Source: Actinomycetota bacterium (lineage in GTDB: Bacteria; Actinomycetota; Actinomycetes; Mycobacteriales; Mycobacteriaceae). Taken from it: a stretch of 64,000 nucleotides of DNA. The translations under genes were made by a program, and so were the position numbers. The stretch covers positions 1 to 64,000 of the forward strand of contig SYAB01000230.1 of assembly GCA_005787665.1 (NCBI GenBank), read 5' to 3'. The notes under the pieces were generated by a model. That model was not told where the DNA came from. It was given only the letters and a program-made list of their open reading frames with translations, and made no database searches. Shown piece by piece: positions 1 to 7,642 of this stretch. Each line of letters opens with the position of its first letter. The first letter of the stretch is position 1.

Positions 1-2
1 CC

Positions 3-707
3 CCCCCGCCTGGCCCCCACCGCCCCCCACCCGCCCCCCCCCCCGCCCCCACCCCCGCCCCCACGTCCGCACCCCGCCCATTCACAGCACCACCGGCCGC
101 CATGCCCTCGAGTCCCCTCACCTCGCTGGCGACTCCCCTGACCAGTTCACTGCCCGCCACCGCCGCAGTGCCGTCCCTGGCCAGCGCCGCACCGGCAGCG
201 CTGTCGCCGATGCTGCAACCCCTCACCCAACTCAGCAGCCCCAGCCAGACGGTGCTCGCCAGCTCCCTCTCCCCCACCGCCGGCGAGCGGTCCTCCGCGC
301 GCGATGACCCGCGCTCCAACATCCGCGAAAAAATCGTCGCCGAGGCCCGCCGCGCCCTGGGCTTGCCGTACGTGTGGGGCGGCGGCGGTGCCCGCGGGCC
401 CAGTGGCGGCGGGTTCGACTGCTCCGGGCTGACCCAGTTCGCCGTCGCCCAGGCCACCGGCGGCCAGGTCATCTTGCCGCGCACGACCTACGGCCAAATC
501 TATTGCGGCCGCGCCGTGGATCTCGCCCACGCCCGCCCCGGCGATCTCGTGTTCTCCAACTTTTCCTACCGGGGACCCGAGCACGTTCAAATTTTCGCCG
601 GCCGCACCGATGCCGGCGTCCCGATGGTGATCGAAGCCCAACAGCGGGGCGTGCCAGTGAAATTCAGTGAACTGTCAGGTCCGGCGGTGTTCCGCCGGGT
701 CATCTGA
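3..707 (+). CDS. NlpC/P60 cell-wall hydrolase, 5' end cut by window edge
   Basis: This frame is open from the first bases, so the gene begins upstream of the window. The visible part is a Pro/Ala-rich, low-complexity stretch (very C-rich DNA over about bases 1-90) followed by an NlpC/P60 domain at the C-terminus. Counted from the in-frame ATG at 102, the nucleophile is C107 in FDCSGL and the catalytic His is H161 in EHVQIFAG, so both core residues of a cysteine peptidase are present. Such enzymes cleave peptidoglycan stem peptides. On conjugative plasmids of Gram-positives a similar domain often belongs to the transfer apparatus, which would fit a gene ending at this plasmid's partition locus, but that role is inferred. 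The 3' end overlaps the convergent parB-like gene by 33 bases. Confidence 0.85.
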   Translation, partial: PPPGPHRPPPAPPPAPTPAPTSAPRPFTAPPAAMPSSPLTSLATPLTSSLPATAAVPSLASAAPAALSPMLQPLTQLSSPSQTVLASSLSPTAGERSSARDDPRSNIREKIVAEARRALGLPYVWGGGGARGPSGGGFDCSGLTQFAVAQATGGQVILPRTTYGQIYCGRAVDLAHARPGDLVFSNFSYRGPEHVQIFAGRTDAGVPMVIEAQQRGVPVKFSELSGPAVFRRVI

Positions 708-1478
708 GCGCGGCATCCCAAACTCGAGACGCAGGGCCTCCTCTACCAACGCAGCCCTGCTGCCGGCGTTCCACTGCAGTGCCAGACTGTCGATGAGTTC
801 CCGGTTCTTGGGACTGACCCCGCCGAGGGTGACGGGGTGCATGGGCTCAGTTCGTGTGCGGTGCCGGGCCCCCTGTTTCGTCGCGGTTCGAATGAACAAC
901 GAACCCGGGGCTGGTTCGGCGGAAATCGGTGCCGTCCACCTGACCGCTAACACGGCGGCGTGGCGTTCGATGGCGTCCATCACGATGACCCCGTGAGTCC
1001 TTGCCGCCACCGGATTTTCGGCTTTCTCGGCGGCTGCGACGTCGCGAAGTTTCTCGTACACGGCATAGGGGACTTCCGCCTCGGGAGGTTTGACCACACG
1101 GCTGCGCGCCCCGCGGGCCGGCCGCCGCACCGCGGGGCGAGGTGACTTTTCTCCCCGCGGGGTCAAGGTGGCTGTTGTGTGAGCGGTCGGTGCCGGGGCC
1201 GGTTCGTCAGCCGGTGACGTCGCCGGCGTCTGGGCGGTGACCGCCTTCGCGGCCAGCTCGGCGTCGGAGCCGTCCGGGACGAGTCGCAGGGGCGACGCCG
1301 GCTCCTCCGGCCTAGTTGTTGCAGGCGGCAAGTTGTCGATGGCCGCGCCCAGCCGCGCGTCTCGGGCGTCTCGGGCGTCCGCCGCCGTCTTCCTCGCTGC
1401 CGCTTTTTCTTCCGCCTTTTTCTGCGCGTCGGAGGTGAATGCGCTGGTCAGTTTTTGCCGCTGCGGAGTTGAACTCAT
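675..1478 (-). CDS. ParB-like partition partner with ribbon-helix-helix C-terminus
   Basis: This 267-residue protein is translationally coupled to parA: its ATG overlaps the parA stop as ATGA at 1475-1478. The N-terminal half is Ala/Lys/Arg-rich and probably disordered. The last 45 residues (PVTLGGVSPKN, then a helix ending ALVEEALRLEFG) read as a beta strand plus two helices, as in ribbon-helix-helix DNA-binding domains. There is no ParB/Srx CTPase fold (no GERR-type motif), so this looks like a class Ib-like centromere-binding partner rather than a classical ParB. By position it would bind the repeat array upstream of parA and stimulate the ParA ATPase. The partition role comes from context; the DNA-binding fold is inferred from sequence pattern. 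Confidence 0.65.
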   Translation of the reverse strand: MSSTPQRQKLTSAFTSDAQKKAEEKAAARKTAADARDARDARLGAAIDNLPPATTRPEEPASPLRLVPDGSDAELAAKAVTAQTPATSPADEPAPAPTAHTTATLTPRGEKSPRPAVRRPARGARSRVVKPPEAEVPYAVYEKLRDVAAAEKAENPVAARTHGVIVMDAIERHAAVLAVRWTAPISAEPAPGSLFIRTATKQGARHRTRTEPMHPVTLGGVSPKNRELIDSLALQWNAGSRAALVEEALRLEFGMPRSDDPAEHRRT

Positions 1479-2431
1479 TGTGCTGTCCTTACCGGTGCGA
1501 TGTGGCCGTCCTCAGCCTCGTGCCGTGCGATTCGCGTGATGATCTCGTAGACCAATTCCTGGAAGTCACCGACGAGGTCGGTGATGTTCTCCCCCGTCCA
1601 GGTGGTGCGCCCGGGAGCTTCACCGCTCCGGAGCTTCCTGAGGGTTGAGGTCTTGGACTTGCTGACGACTGTGGCCAGTTCCTGGACCGTGACGTGTAAG
1701 TCCCGCATGTCGATCGCGGCGGCTTCGTTCATCCGGATGGGGACGCTGAACGGGTCCACCCCGGATCCGCCCAGCAATTCGGTGATCTTCGTCAGCGCAT
1801 CCGCGCATCGCTTCGGGGCTCGCACATCGGTGGCGACCAGCACCACGCCGAGGAGTTCAATGGACGCGCCGCCGCTGCGGGCACCGAAAAATAGTTCGGC
1901 GAGCTGCCGCATCGGGTCCATCGAGCCGAGGTCGGATTTCGTGGGGATGATCAAGTAGTTGGCGATCTGCATGAAAACGTCGAGGAGAAGCTCTTCGGCC
2001 CACCCCGGTGCCGAGTCGATGAGGACCATTTCGTAGCCCTCTTGCTCACAGAGCACCTCCAATGAGCGCTGAAGATTAGCGGCCAGGCTGCCCCCGCTGG
2101 CGTGCACAGCGCCCGCTGCGCTGCTGATCGCGGTCAGCATGGATCCCCCGGCGATCACGTCGAGGTTGGGGCGGACACCCCTGATCGGTCGTAGAGGATC
2201 CCCGAACTGCAGGGTCTTCGACAGGGAAGCGCCCATGTCGCCGCCGACTGCCCCGAGGTCCATGTTCGTCAGCGTCGCCTGGGGGTCGCCGTCGATCACG
2301 AGGCATTTACGGCCGCCGCGTCGTCCGCCGGTAGCGACCATGTCCGCGACCGATGCCACGACGGTCGATTTGCCCACCCCGCCCTTTTTGTTTGCGAAGA
2401 GAATTACCCGCGCGGGCCCTGTGAATGTCAT
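1475..2431 (-). CDS. parA: ParA partition ATPase
   Basis: This 318-residue P-loop ATPase has a deviant Walker A box, KKGGVGKS (K16 is the signature lysine and K21 the P-loop lysine), then VIDGDPQA and VLIDSAPG, typical of ParA/MinD/Soj proteins that segregate plasmids. The frame stays open another 103 codons upstream, but that extension is low-complexity Arg/Pro sequence overlapping a repeat array. I therefore start at the ATG at 2429-2431, which puts the P-loop at the usual 15-20 residues from the N-terminus; an in-frame GTG 24 bases upstream is an alternative. ParA ATPases load on the nucleoid and are released by the centromere-bound partner, encoded directly downstream with an ATGA overlap. 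Confidence 0.9.
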   Translation of the reverse strand: MTFTGPARVILFANKKGGVGKSTVVASVADMVATGGRRGGRKCLVIDGDPQATLTNMDLGAVGGDMGASLSKTLQFGDPLRPIRGVRPNLDVIAGGSMLTAISSAAGAVHASGGSLAANLQRSLEVLCEQEGYEMVLIDSAPGWAEELLLDVFMQIANYLIIPTKSDLGSMDPMRQLAELFFGARSGGASIELLGVVLVATDVRAPKRCADALTKITELLGGSGVDPFSVPIRMNEAAAIDMRDLHVTVQELATVVSKSKTSTLRKLRSGEAPGRTTWTGENITDLVGDFQELVYEIITRIARHEAEDGHIAPVRTAQ

Positions 2432-2523
2432 GGGCCCGAAGTTAACAATCGTCACTCCCGTCACCGGGCAGCGACACGGCCGGGACCACGTCCTGTAACC
2501 CGACCGTGACGCCGCCCGGACAT

Positions 2524-2914
2524 CCGGTCGGTCCGCCGTCCGGGTCACCGGCGGGCCGCACCCCGGGTCAGCGGTCCAGGCGGCCTGCCGGTGACCGTGC
2601 CGGCGCCACGGCAGGCAGGGCGGCCATCTGGCCGGCCCGCTCGCCGGACTACCCGCCGGGCCAACGCACTGAAGGGCACACGGGCGGCGACCCGGCCGGT
2701 TAACCGTCCGGTGTGAAGCCCGGCTGACCTGCCGGTGCAAAACTCGGGGAGACCCCCGGCACTAAACCCGCCACAACACCCGGCGGAAAGTCCGGAGCGT
2801 GATCCGGCTGCAAACCCGGCCCACACCCCGCCCTAAACCCGGCCCTAAACCCGGCCCTAAACCCGGCCCTAAACCCGGCCCTAAACCCGGCGACACAACC
2901 GGCCAGAAATCCGG
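2524..2914. repeat. 12-bp periodic CCGG array, candidate centromere or iteron region
   Basis: The roughly 540 bases between parA and the RecB-like gene contain an array with a 12-base period. A CCGG (or one-mismatch version) ends at 2591, 2603, 2635, 2647, 2659, 2699, 2711, 2723, 2735, 2759, 2783, 2795, 2807 and 2819. After a one-base phase slip it ends at 2842, 2854, 2866, 2878, 2890, 2902 and 2914. From 2831 to 2890 the unit CCCTAAACCCGG is repeated five times without change. The minus strand of that part is rich in GGG runs. Location directly upstream of parA suggests a partition centromere or a plasmid replication iteron array. I see no convincing gene in the gap; the minus-strand reading frame there is a by-product of the repeat. 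Confidence 0.75.
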
Positions 2915-2974
2915 CGCATGGAAATGTGGGAAACCCTAGCTAGAGGACCCGTCGCTGAGGTTTTAGAGCGCTGC

Positions 2975-3916
2975 TTACGCAGTACCCGGATAGGGTGGGG
3001 GAGTGCCACCGAAGGCCGGGCACCGGGACTGGTGATTGCAGGATCCGCACAGCCGGTTAGGGGTGGCCGGAAAGTCGCCGGTTTCGGTGGCGGTTTGGAT
3101 GCCCCGCCACAGTGCTGACAAAGTCTTTTCAAACCGTTCGAGTTCGGCGCGGTCGGGGGAGTAGTCGAGGACCTGACCGTCGGCGAGGTAGAGCAGGCGC
3201 AGCTTGGTCGGGACGATCCCGCGGGCGCGCAGCATCGCCAGCCCGTAGAACTTCATCTGGAAGAGGGCACTGGATTCGCCGTGCCCTTCCCGCGGGGACC
3301 GCCCGGTCTTGTAGTCAACGACCCGCAGTTCGCCGGTCGGGGCGACGTCGATGCGGTCAACGAAGCCGCGCAGCGGCGTGCCGTCGTCGAGTTGCATCTC
3401 GATGCGGTGCTCGACGGACTCGGGGGTGAACGCGGTCGGGTCCTCCAACTGGTAGTAGCGGGAGATCAGGTCGCGGGACTCAGTGAGCAGCGCCTGGGCC
3501 CGTTCGTCATCGAAGTGCTGGGCCAGGGCGGGCTGTTGGGCCAGGACGCGGTCCCACGCCGGTCCGATCAGTTGGCGGGCGGTGTCGGCGGTGCGGTCCG
3601 CCGCCGGCAGGGCGTAGCGCTTTTCCAGGGCGGCGTGCACGACGGTGCCGCGTGTCGCCGCCGGTGGCGGGATTTCCGGGATCCGGTCGATGGCGCGCAG
3701 CCGGTAGAGCAGCGGGCAACGCTTATAGTCGGCCGCTCGAGATGGAGACAGTGCCGGCCGGGCGCGGCGGCGGGGGCGGTGCGCTCCGCGGCGGCCATCC
3801 AGGGCGGTTTCGGTGCGTTCGAGCTGGTCGACGGCGCTCGCGGCCCGGGTGTAGGCGGCTCGTGTGTCTGCGGAGCAGCGGCGGGGGCCGCCGGGTTCGG
3901 TGCTGGCTCGGCACAT
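2975..3916 (-). CDS. RecB-family PD-(D/E)XK nuclease with four-cysteine cluster, tagged N-terminus
   Basis: This 313-residue protein has the RecB/Cas4/AddB-like nuclease layout: SRAADYKRC at 59-67, GTVVHAAL at 90-97, GFVDRID (D187), VVDYKTG (D201, K203) and QMKFYGLAM with the motif-IV Gln/Tyr at 220-224. C67 plus C290, C293 and C299 near the C-terminus form the four-cysteine pattern that binds a 4Fe-4S cluster in this family. It has no helicase domain, so it is a solitary nuclease, likely an exonuclease on DNA ends. Residues 1-15 (MCRASTEPGGPRRCS) are a tag found on three other proteins here. The start is the ATG at 3914-3916, preceded by AGAAGG. It is divergent from the ribbon-helix-helix gene. 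Confidence 0.85.
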   Translation of the reverse strand: MCRASTEPGGPRRCSADTRAAYTRAASAVDQLERTETALDGRRGAHRPRRRARPALSPSRAADYKRCPLLYRLRAIDRIPEIPPPAATRGTVVHAALEKRYALPAADRTADTARQLIGPAWDRVLAQQPALAQHFDDERAQALLTESRDLISRYYQLEDPTAFTPESVEHRIEMQLDDGTPLRGFVDRIDVAPTGELRVVDYKTGRSPREGHGESSALFQMKFYGLAMLRARGIVPTKLRLLYLADGQVLDYSPDRAELERFEKTLSALWRGIQTATETGDFPATPNRLCGSCNHQSRCPAFGGTPPPYPGTA

Positions 3917-4000
3917 CTGCGTCGGCCTTCTTTCGGTGCTGGTCGGGCGCTATTTTTTGGCCTGTGGTCGGCATGGTACGGCCACCTCCCGACACAGGCG

Positions 4001-4075
4001 GCTAGCCATGCTAGCCACGCTAGCTAGCACGGCTATGTCGACTAGCACAGCTAGTCTGGCTTTCATGGCTAGCCA
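4001..4075. promoter_or_regulatory. GCTAGCCA repeat cluster between divergent genes
   Basis: The 200-base gap between the RecB-like gene and the ribbon-helix-helix gene holds repeated TAGC motifs. GCTAGCCA occurs at 4001-4008, 4010-4017 and 4068-4075, GCTAGCTAGC at 4019-4028, and half-sites CTAGC at 4042 and GCTAG at 4050. The core is palindromic and the first two copies are 9 bases apart. This spacing fits operators for a small ribbon-helix-helix repressor, and the gene starting at 4117 encodes such a protein. Autoregulation is inferred. Confidence 0.55.
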
Positions 4076-4116
4076 CTGTCATGCTGGAAAGGACCGACAG
4101 CTCGCGGGGAGCGAAT

Positions 4117-4338
4117 ATGACCGACAAGCAGCAGAAGCAGAGACCCACCGTGCAAATCAATTTCCGGTCCGACCCGGATCTCAAGAAACGCTTCGAGGAA
4201 GCGGTCTATGACCATGAGATCCGCACCGGCCGCAAACGGCTCACCCTGAATCAGGTGTTCGTCGAGTTCATGGCCGACTTCATCGAACAAGAGCAGCAAC
4301 ACCGCCCTGTGCCGGATCCAGATCGGGCCGGCCGATGA
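4117..4338 (+). CDS. Small ribbon-helix-helix DNA-binding protein
   Basis: This 73-residue protein has a basic N-terminus, a strand-like TVQINFRSD and two amphipathic helices (DLKKRFEEAVYDHEI and LNQVFVEFMADFIEQEQ) in the order expected for an RHH/CopG-like dimer. The start at 4117 has GGGAG six bases upstream; an earlier in-frame ATG at 4081 lacks this. It ends in an ATGA overlap with the secreted protease gene, so the two are co-translated. It probably regulates this unit through the TAGC repeats just upstream. An alternative is a plasmid partition or copy-control regulator. The fold is inferred from pattern only. Confidence 0.6.
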   Translation: MTDKQQKQRPTVQINFRSDPDLKKRFEEAVYDHEIRTGRKRLTLNQVFVEFMADFIEQEQQHRPVPDPDRAGR

Positions 4339-5006
4339 GGGGAACCGGTGTCCTTGGATTCCTGACCGTCGTCGCCACCGTCGCCGTCGGCTGGTCGGAA
4401 ACCCCACCCGCCCCGGCCAACAGTGCCGCCACCGCGATCGCCGCCTACCCCGGCATGACCATCTACCAGGGCACCACCATCTGCACGATGGGCTACGCCG
4501 ACGCCGCCTCCGGCTTGGCCTTCTCCGCCGGGCACTGCAACACCGACCCGGTGGTGCGCGATGAGGCCGGTGACTACGTCGGCCAGGTCATCACCTCCCG
4601 CCACGACCCCCCGGGAAAAATCCCCAGCGGCCCCCGCGACGTGGTGATCGACTACGAGGTCATCCGCTTGGCCACCGGCGTCGAAGCCTTAGACCGGGCG
4701 CTGCCCGACTTCGTCCCGCCGGTGCAGGCCCAGCCGGCGATACGTCCCGAACCGGGGATGCGTGTCTGCCACATCGGGGCCGCCACCGGCAGCTCCTGCG
4801 GCGAGGTCAGCGCTGTCTACGCCGGCTGGTTCACCATGAACGGCAGGAACATCAAAAGTTTCGCCGGCGACTCCGGCGGCCCGGTCCTAGCGCTGCTCCC
4901 CAACAAGGACCCAGCCCTGGTCGGGATATTCCGCGGCACGAGCGGGCCCAACTTGGCGGCGACCACCTGGGCCGACATCGTGGCCGACGCCGGCCTCGCC
5001 ACCTAA
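4335..5006 (+). CDS. Secreted trypsin-like (S1) serine protease
   Basis: This 223-residue protein has a hydrophobic N-terminal signal segment (residues 5-20) and a chymotrypsin-like triad: H67 in SAGHC, probable D106 in DVVIDYEV and S180 in GDSGGP. C50/C68 and C145/C155 could form the usual disulfides. It should act outside the cytoplasmic membrane. The gene overlaps the upstream ribbon-helix-helix gene by ATGA, an unusual pairing of a DNA-binding regulator with an exported protease. The family resembles mycobacterial secreted serine proteases with a short mature domain. Substrate unknown. Confidence 0.85.
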   Translation: MRGTGVLGFLTVVATVAVGWSETPPAPANSAATAIAAYPGMTIYQGTTICTMGYADAASGLAFSAGHCNTDPVVRDEAGDYVGQVITSRHDPPGKIPSGPRDVVIDYEVIRLATGVEALDRALPDFVPPVQAQPAIRPEPGMRVCHIGAATGSSCGEVSAVYAGWFTMNGRNIKSFAGDSGGPVLALLPNKDPALVGIFRGTSGPNLAATTWADIVADAGLAT

Positions 5007-5076
5007 CCGTTCGCGGCCAGCGCACTGGTGGAGCCGCCCCCGCCGGGCGAATACACTCGAAGGTGATCACCGACGA

Positions 5077-5349
5077 ATGAAAGGCCTGTCGCATTCCATG
5101 ACTGTCACCGATTCGACATCCCGGGCCGCAGGTAACGTCGAGGTGCGCAAAGAACTCATTGCCGCGATCAACTCCCGCATTGCCGCACACGGCTGGACCC
5201 AAGCCGAAGCCGCACAACGCATCGGCGTTAGCCAACCGCGGATCTCCCACCTCGCCCGAGGACAACACGACCGGTTCAGTGTCGATGCACTCTTGAAACT
5301 GGCCGCCGCCGCCGGCCTCACCGTCGAAATCTCCGTCAACAACACATAG
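5077..5349 (+). CDS. XRE-family HTH protein, HigA-like orphan antitoxin
   Basis: This protein has up to 90 residues with a central helix-turn-helix, TQAEAAQRIGVSQPRISHLARG, followed by a short strand-forming tail (GLTVEISVN), as in small HigA/MqsA-type antitoxins. Two starts are possible, ATG at 5077 or ATG at 5098; neither has a strong ribosome-binding site. No adjacent HigB or RelE-like toxin reads in either direction, since the upstream gene is a protease and the downstream gene a convergent exonuclease. It is therefore either an orphan antitoxin or a stand-alone regulator. Confidence 0.75.
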   Translation: MKGLSHSMTVTDSTSRAAGNVEVRKELIAAINSRIAAHGWTQAEAAQRIGVSQPRISHLARGQHDRFSVDALLKLAAAAGLTVEISVNNT

Positions 5350-5428
5350 CGAGCGGCTCACCCGCCCGGGTGGTGTCCGCGTCAGAGACGGTTTATCTAC
5401 GACCTGATCATCTGCTGCGTTGTGGTGG

Positions 5429-5989
5429 TCACGCCGCGGCGGAGATCATGTGGTCGAACCATCGGACCGTCCACAGGGTGTCGCCCAGGGCGGTATGGCG
5501 ATCTTCGACCGGTGCGGCGACCCCACACTGGGCCGACAGTTTGTCCGAGCCGCGATGCGGCATGTCGCCCTGGCCGAGGACGAAACCTCGCGCCAACACG
5601 GCGACATCAACCGGTGTGCGCCACCACTGCGGTGTTCGTCCGTGCCTGCGCATCGCCGCCTCGAGGCATTCAGTATCGAAGAGGGGATTAATCCCGAAAA
5701 TCTCGGCGCCGGCGGTCCACTCATCCACCACCGCCACCGCATCGGCCTCACGTAGATGCAGCGCCCCCTCGGGCAGTGCAGCACCCAGGCCGGGGTGCCG
5801 CTGATGGAAGCGGCCGATTGTCAACGCGGCCGGGTCAGCCTCCGCGACGGCGATATCGCGGACATCGACGAAGATTGTCACCACGCGGGTGATGCCGTCT
5901 TCACGGCGGGCCATCGCGATCTCCCACGCGCGGCGGTCGTCGTGCAAACCTGTTGTCTCCGTGTCCAGGAAGACCAGCGGCCTGCTCAT
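5429..5989 (-). CDS. DnaQ-like 3'-5' exonuclease
   Basis: This 186-residue protein carries the DEDDh exonuclease motifs: D9 and E11 in FLDTETTGL, D105 in GINPLFD, and H165 with D170 in HTALGD. The length fits a free-standing proofreading-like domain, without a polymerase. The start at 5989 is preceded by GAGAGGAG at good spacing; the frame is open further upstream but that part lacks a ribosome-binding site. The gene lies 72 bases after the last gene of the ardC operon on the same strand and may be its distal member. Possible roles are DNA end trimming during conjugative entry or repair; the context cannot decide. Confidence 0.85.
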   Translation of the reverse strand: MSRPLVFLDTETTGLHDDRRAWEIAMARREDGITRVVTIFVDVRDIAVAEADPAALTIGRFHQRHPGLGAALPEGALHLREADAVAVVDEWTAGAEIFGINPLFDTECLEAAMRRHGRTPQWWRTPVDVAVLARGFVLGQGDMPHRGSDKLSAQCGVAAPVEDRHTALGDTLWTVRWFDHMISAAA

Positions 5990-6060
5990 AAACGCGCTCC
6001 TCTCGGTGCCGAGCCCAAGTGTGCCCGGCATCGCCGACAAAAATTGTGTGACGCGAAGCG

Positions 6061-6843
6061 TTAACGCAGCGCTTTGAGGAGTTGGGCGATGCGGGCCAGT
6101 CGTTGCGCCCCGGCCAGACAGTCCCTGGCTAGCCGGGAGCTGTGGGCTGCGTTGATTTCGCCTGCGGCGGCCACGGGATCGAGGTCCAGCACGGCGGCCA
6201 GTGTTGCGCGCAGCGCGGTGTAGTCCGCGGCGTCGAGGCCGCCGCTGGTGTCCTCGGTGTGTTCCGTAGAGGTGTTGGGGTCAGATCCCCACGGGTCGTG
6301 GCCGTCAGTTGCGGCGGTGAGCGCTGGTGGGGGAACGGTGGCCGGGATTTCAGGAAGTGCACGCTCGGGAAGACGACCTGGGGAGCGGTGGTCGGCGATG
6401 ACGGTGTCGAGCAGGCCGCGAAGCGCGGAAGTTTGGGCGGTGGTGTCGGTGATGCCGGCCAGGGCGGTGGGGGCTGCCTCAAGGACCGCTTCGGCGCCGT
6501 CGCGCCCGAGACGCACGATGTCGTTGGGGGTGACGGGGATTCGAGTTCCGTCGGCGGTGATCTCGTGGAGCGGGACGATGAGTGTTTCCACTCCTTGGCG
6601 GTAGCGGCGGGCGTTGGAGGCGGATCCGCCGAGGCTGTGTTGCACGAAGGCGGTGAACCCGGCGAAGGGGTGACCGTCGTGGTCGGTGAGATGTTTCCAA
6701 TCCTCATCGAGGTAGATGTAGGCCAGGACTTCCAGTACCCCGCTGGCCGCGCGGCGCAGTTCCTCGACTCTGCGGTGGGCGCGCTCTTGGGGGGTTTCGA
6801 CGTCGATGCCGGCGCTGGGGTGCAGCGCGACGGCGGCGGTCAC
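6061..6843 (-). CDS. Unrecognised protein in ardC operon
   Basis: This 260-residue protein belongs to no family I recognise. The start is a GTG at 6843 that overlaps the preceding stop as GTGA and has AGGA just upstream, so it is translationally coupled. It is soluble and mostly helical, with RVEELRRAASGVLEVLAYIY near residue 25, an Asp/Trp-rich DEDWKHLTDHDGHPF segment, then SNARRYRQGVETL and a Pro-rich linker around residue 180. The helical and basic central part could bind DNA, which is speculative. Genes like this are common passengers next to ardC on actinobacterial plasmids. Confidence 0.75.
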   Translation of the reverse strand: MTAAVALHPSAGIDVETPQERAHRRVEELRRAASGVLEVLAYIYLDEDWKHLTDHDGHPFAGFTAFVQHSLGGSASNARRYRQGVETLIVPLHEITADGTRIPVTPNDIVRLGRDGAEAVLEAAPTALAGITDTTAQTSALRGLLDTVIADHRSPGRLPERALPEIPATVPPPALTAATDGHDPWGSDPNTSTEHTEDTSGGLDAADYTALRATLAAVLDLDPVAAAGEINAAHSSRLARDCLAGAQRLARIAQLLKALR

Positions 6844-7436
6844 GGTTCCTGCCTGCCCGCGGCCACCGCAGTGCACACGTCGTGGCCGAAGAAGGACGCG
6901 CGAATGCGGGCCATTTTCGGATCGGCCAATGCGTCGCTAACGACTTTCGACAGGGGGTCGCAGAAGGCACCGAATTCCGCCGGGCAGGTCAGCTTCAGTC
7001 GCTGGCGGGTCTGTCCGTCGGGCAGCACCTTCACCAATGACACCGTGACCTCTCCGGTGACCACTGCCGCCGGCCCGCAGCGGAGCGCACCCATGATGCG
7101 GTGCTCGATCAACGCCCGGGCCACCGGATCGGAGAAGTCACCGACCGGGATCGCCTCAACAGGGCCATCGCCGGGGGTGTCGTTGCCCAGGGCGCAGCGC
7201 CGCTGATATTCCTCGGTGGAGGAGGCCAGCCCGGAAAGGTAGATGTCGCGGAGCTCGTCGCGTTCCTCGGGGTCGGTGGCCAGTTCGTAGCGCCGGAACA
7301 TTTCCGCGGCACCGTCGGGGGTGGCGGCGTAGTCGATCGCGGCGCGGCGTAGCCGGGCCCGGGCCGCGGCGAGCTGGCGGCGGACATCGGCGAGTTCGTC
7401 GAGGGTCTGCGCCTGACGGTCTTCGGTGCTGGTCAT
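6840..7436 (-). CDS. Unrecognised 198-residue protein in ardC operon
   Basis: The first 50 residues form a charged helical region (TLDELADVRRQLAAARARLRRAA) suited to coiled-coil pairing. The rest is a compact mixed domain with GEVTVSLVKVLPDG and two cysteines near 138 and 146. No catalytic signature or membrane segment is visible. The ATG at 7436 overlaps the upstream 62-residue gene (ATGA) and its stop overlaps the next gene (GTGA), so three genes are coupled. Function unknown; co-expression with ArdC suggests a role in early establishment of the element, by inference. Confidence 0.75.
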   Translation of the reverse strand: MTSTEDRQAQTLDELADVRRQLAAARARLRRAAIDYAATPDGAAEMFRRYELATDPEERDELRDIYLSGLASSTEEYQRRCALGNDTPGDGPVEAIPVGDFSDPVARALIEHRIMGALRCGPAAVVTGEVTVSLVKVLPDGQTRQRLKLTCPAEFGAFCDPLSKVVSDALADPKMARIRASFFGHDVCTAVAAGRQEP

Positions 7437-7621
7437 GACTGGCCGGCCCGGTTGGCCTCGCCGATGCCCCAGAAGTCGTCAATGGCGCGGTGGACGGACA
7501 GTTCGTCGGCTCCGGTGAAGGTGTGGCGGGTGCCGTCGGTGGGGTCGACGATCTCGACCTCCACGGTGTTGGGGTCCTCGTCGAGGATTTCTACCGGGAT
7601 CCGGATGGGGTTGTCGCTCAT
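7433..7621 (-). CDS. Small acidic protein in ardC operon
   Basis: This 62-residue acidic protein (PVEILDEDPNTVEVEIVDP near the N-terminus) has a clear ribosome-binding site, AAGGAAG, six bases before its ATG. It lies 21 bases after ardC and overlaps the next gene by ATGA. The strand-rich N-terminal half could form a small beta sheet. Acidity is common among DNA-mimic anti-defence proteins, and its place behind ArdC makes that possibility worth noting, but nothing in the sequence proves it. Confidence 0.7.
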   Translation of the reverse strand: MSDNPIRIPVEILDEDPNTVEVEIVDPTDGTRHTFTGADELSVHRAIDDFWGIGEANRAGQS

Positions 7622-7642
7622 CTGTTCTTCCTTTCGTTGGGG

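Noticed and set aside
2545..2826. Minus-strand ORF with tetrapeptide-like Gly/Arg repeats
   Set aside because: It mirrors the 12-bp periodic DNA array; no ribosome-binding site, and the perfect repeats lie outside it.
2831..2890. Telomere-like CCCTAAA repeats
   Set aside because: The unit is 12 bases (CCCTAAACCCGG) and is embedded in a longer degenerate 12-bp array next to parA; a linear end would lie at a contig terminus. Resemblance to plant telomeres is coincidence.
2524..2914. CRISPR array
   Set aside because: Repeats are contiguous 12-mers without unique spacers and no cas genes are nearby.
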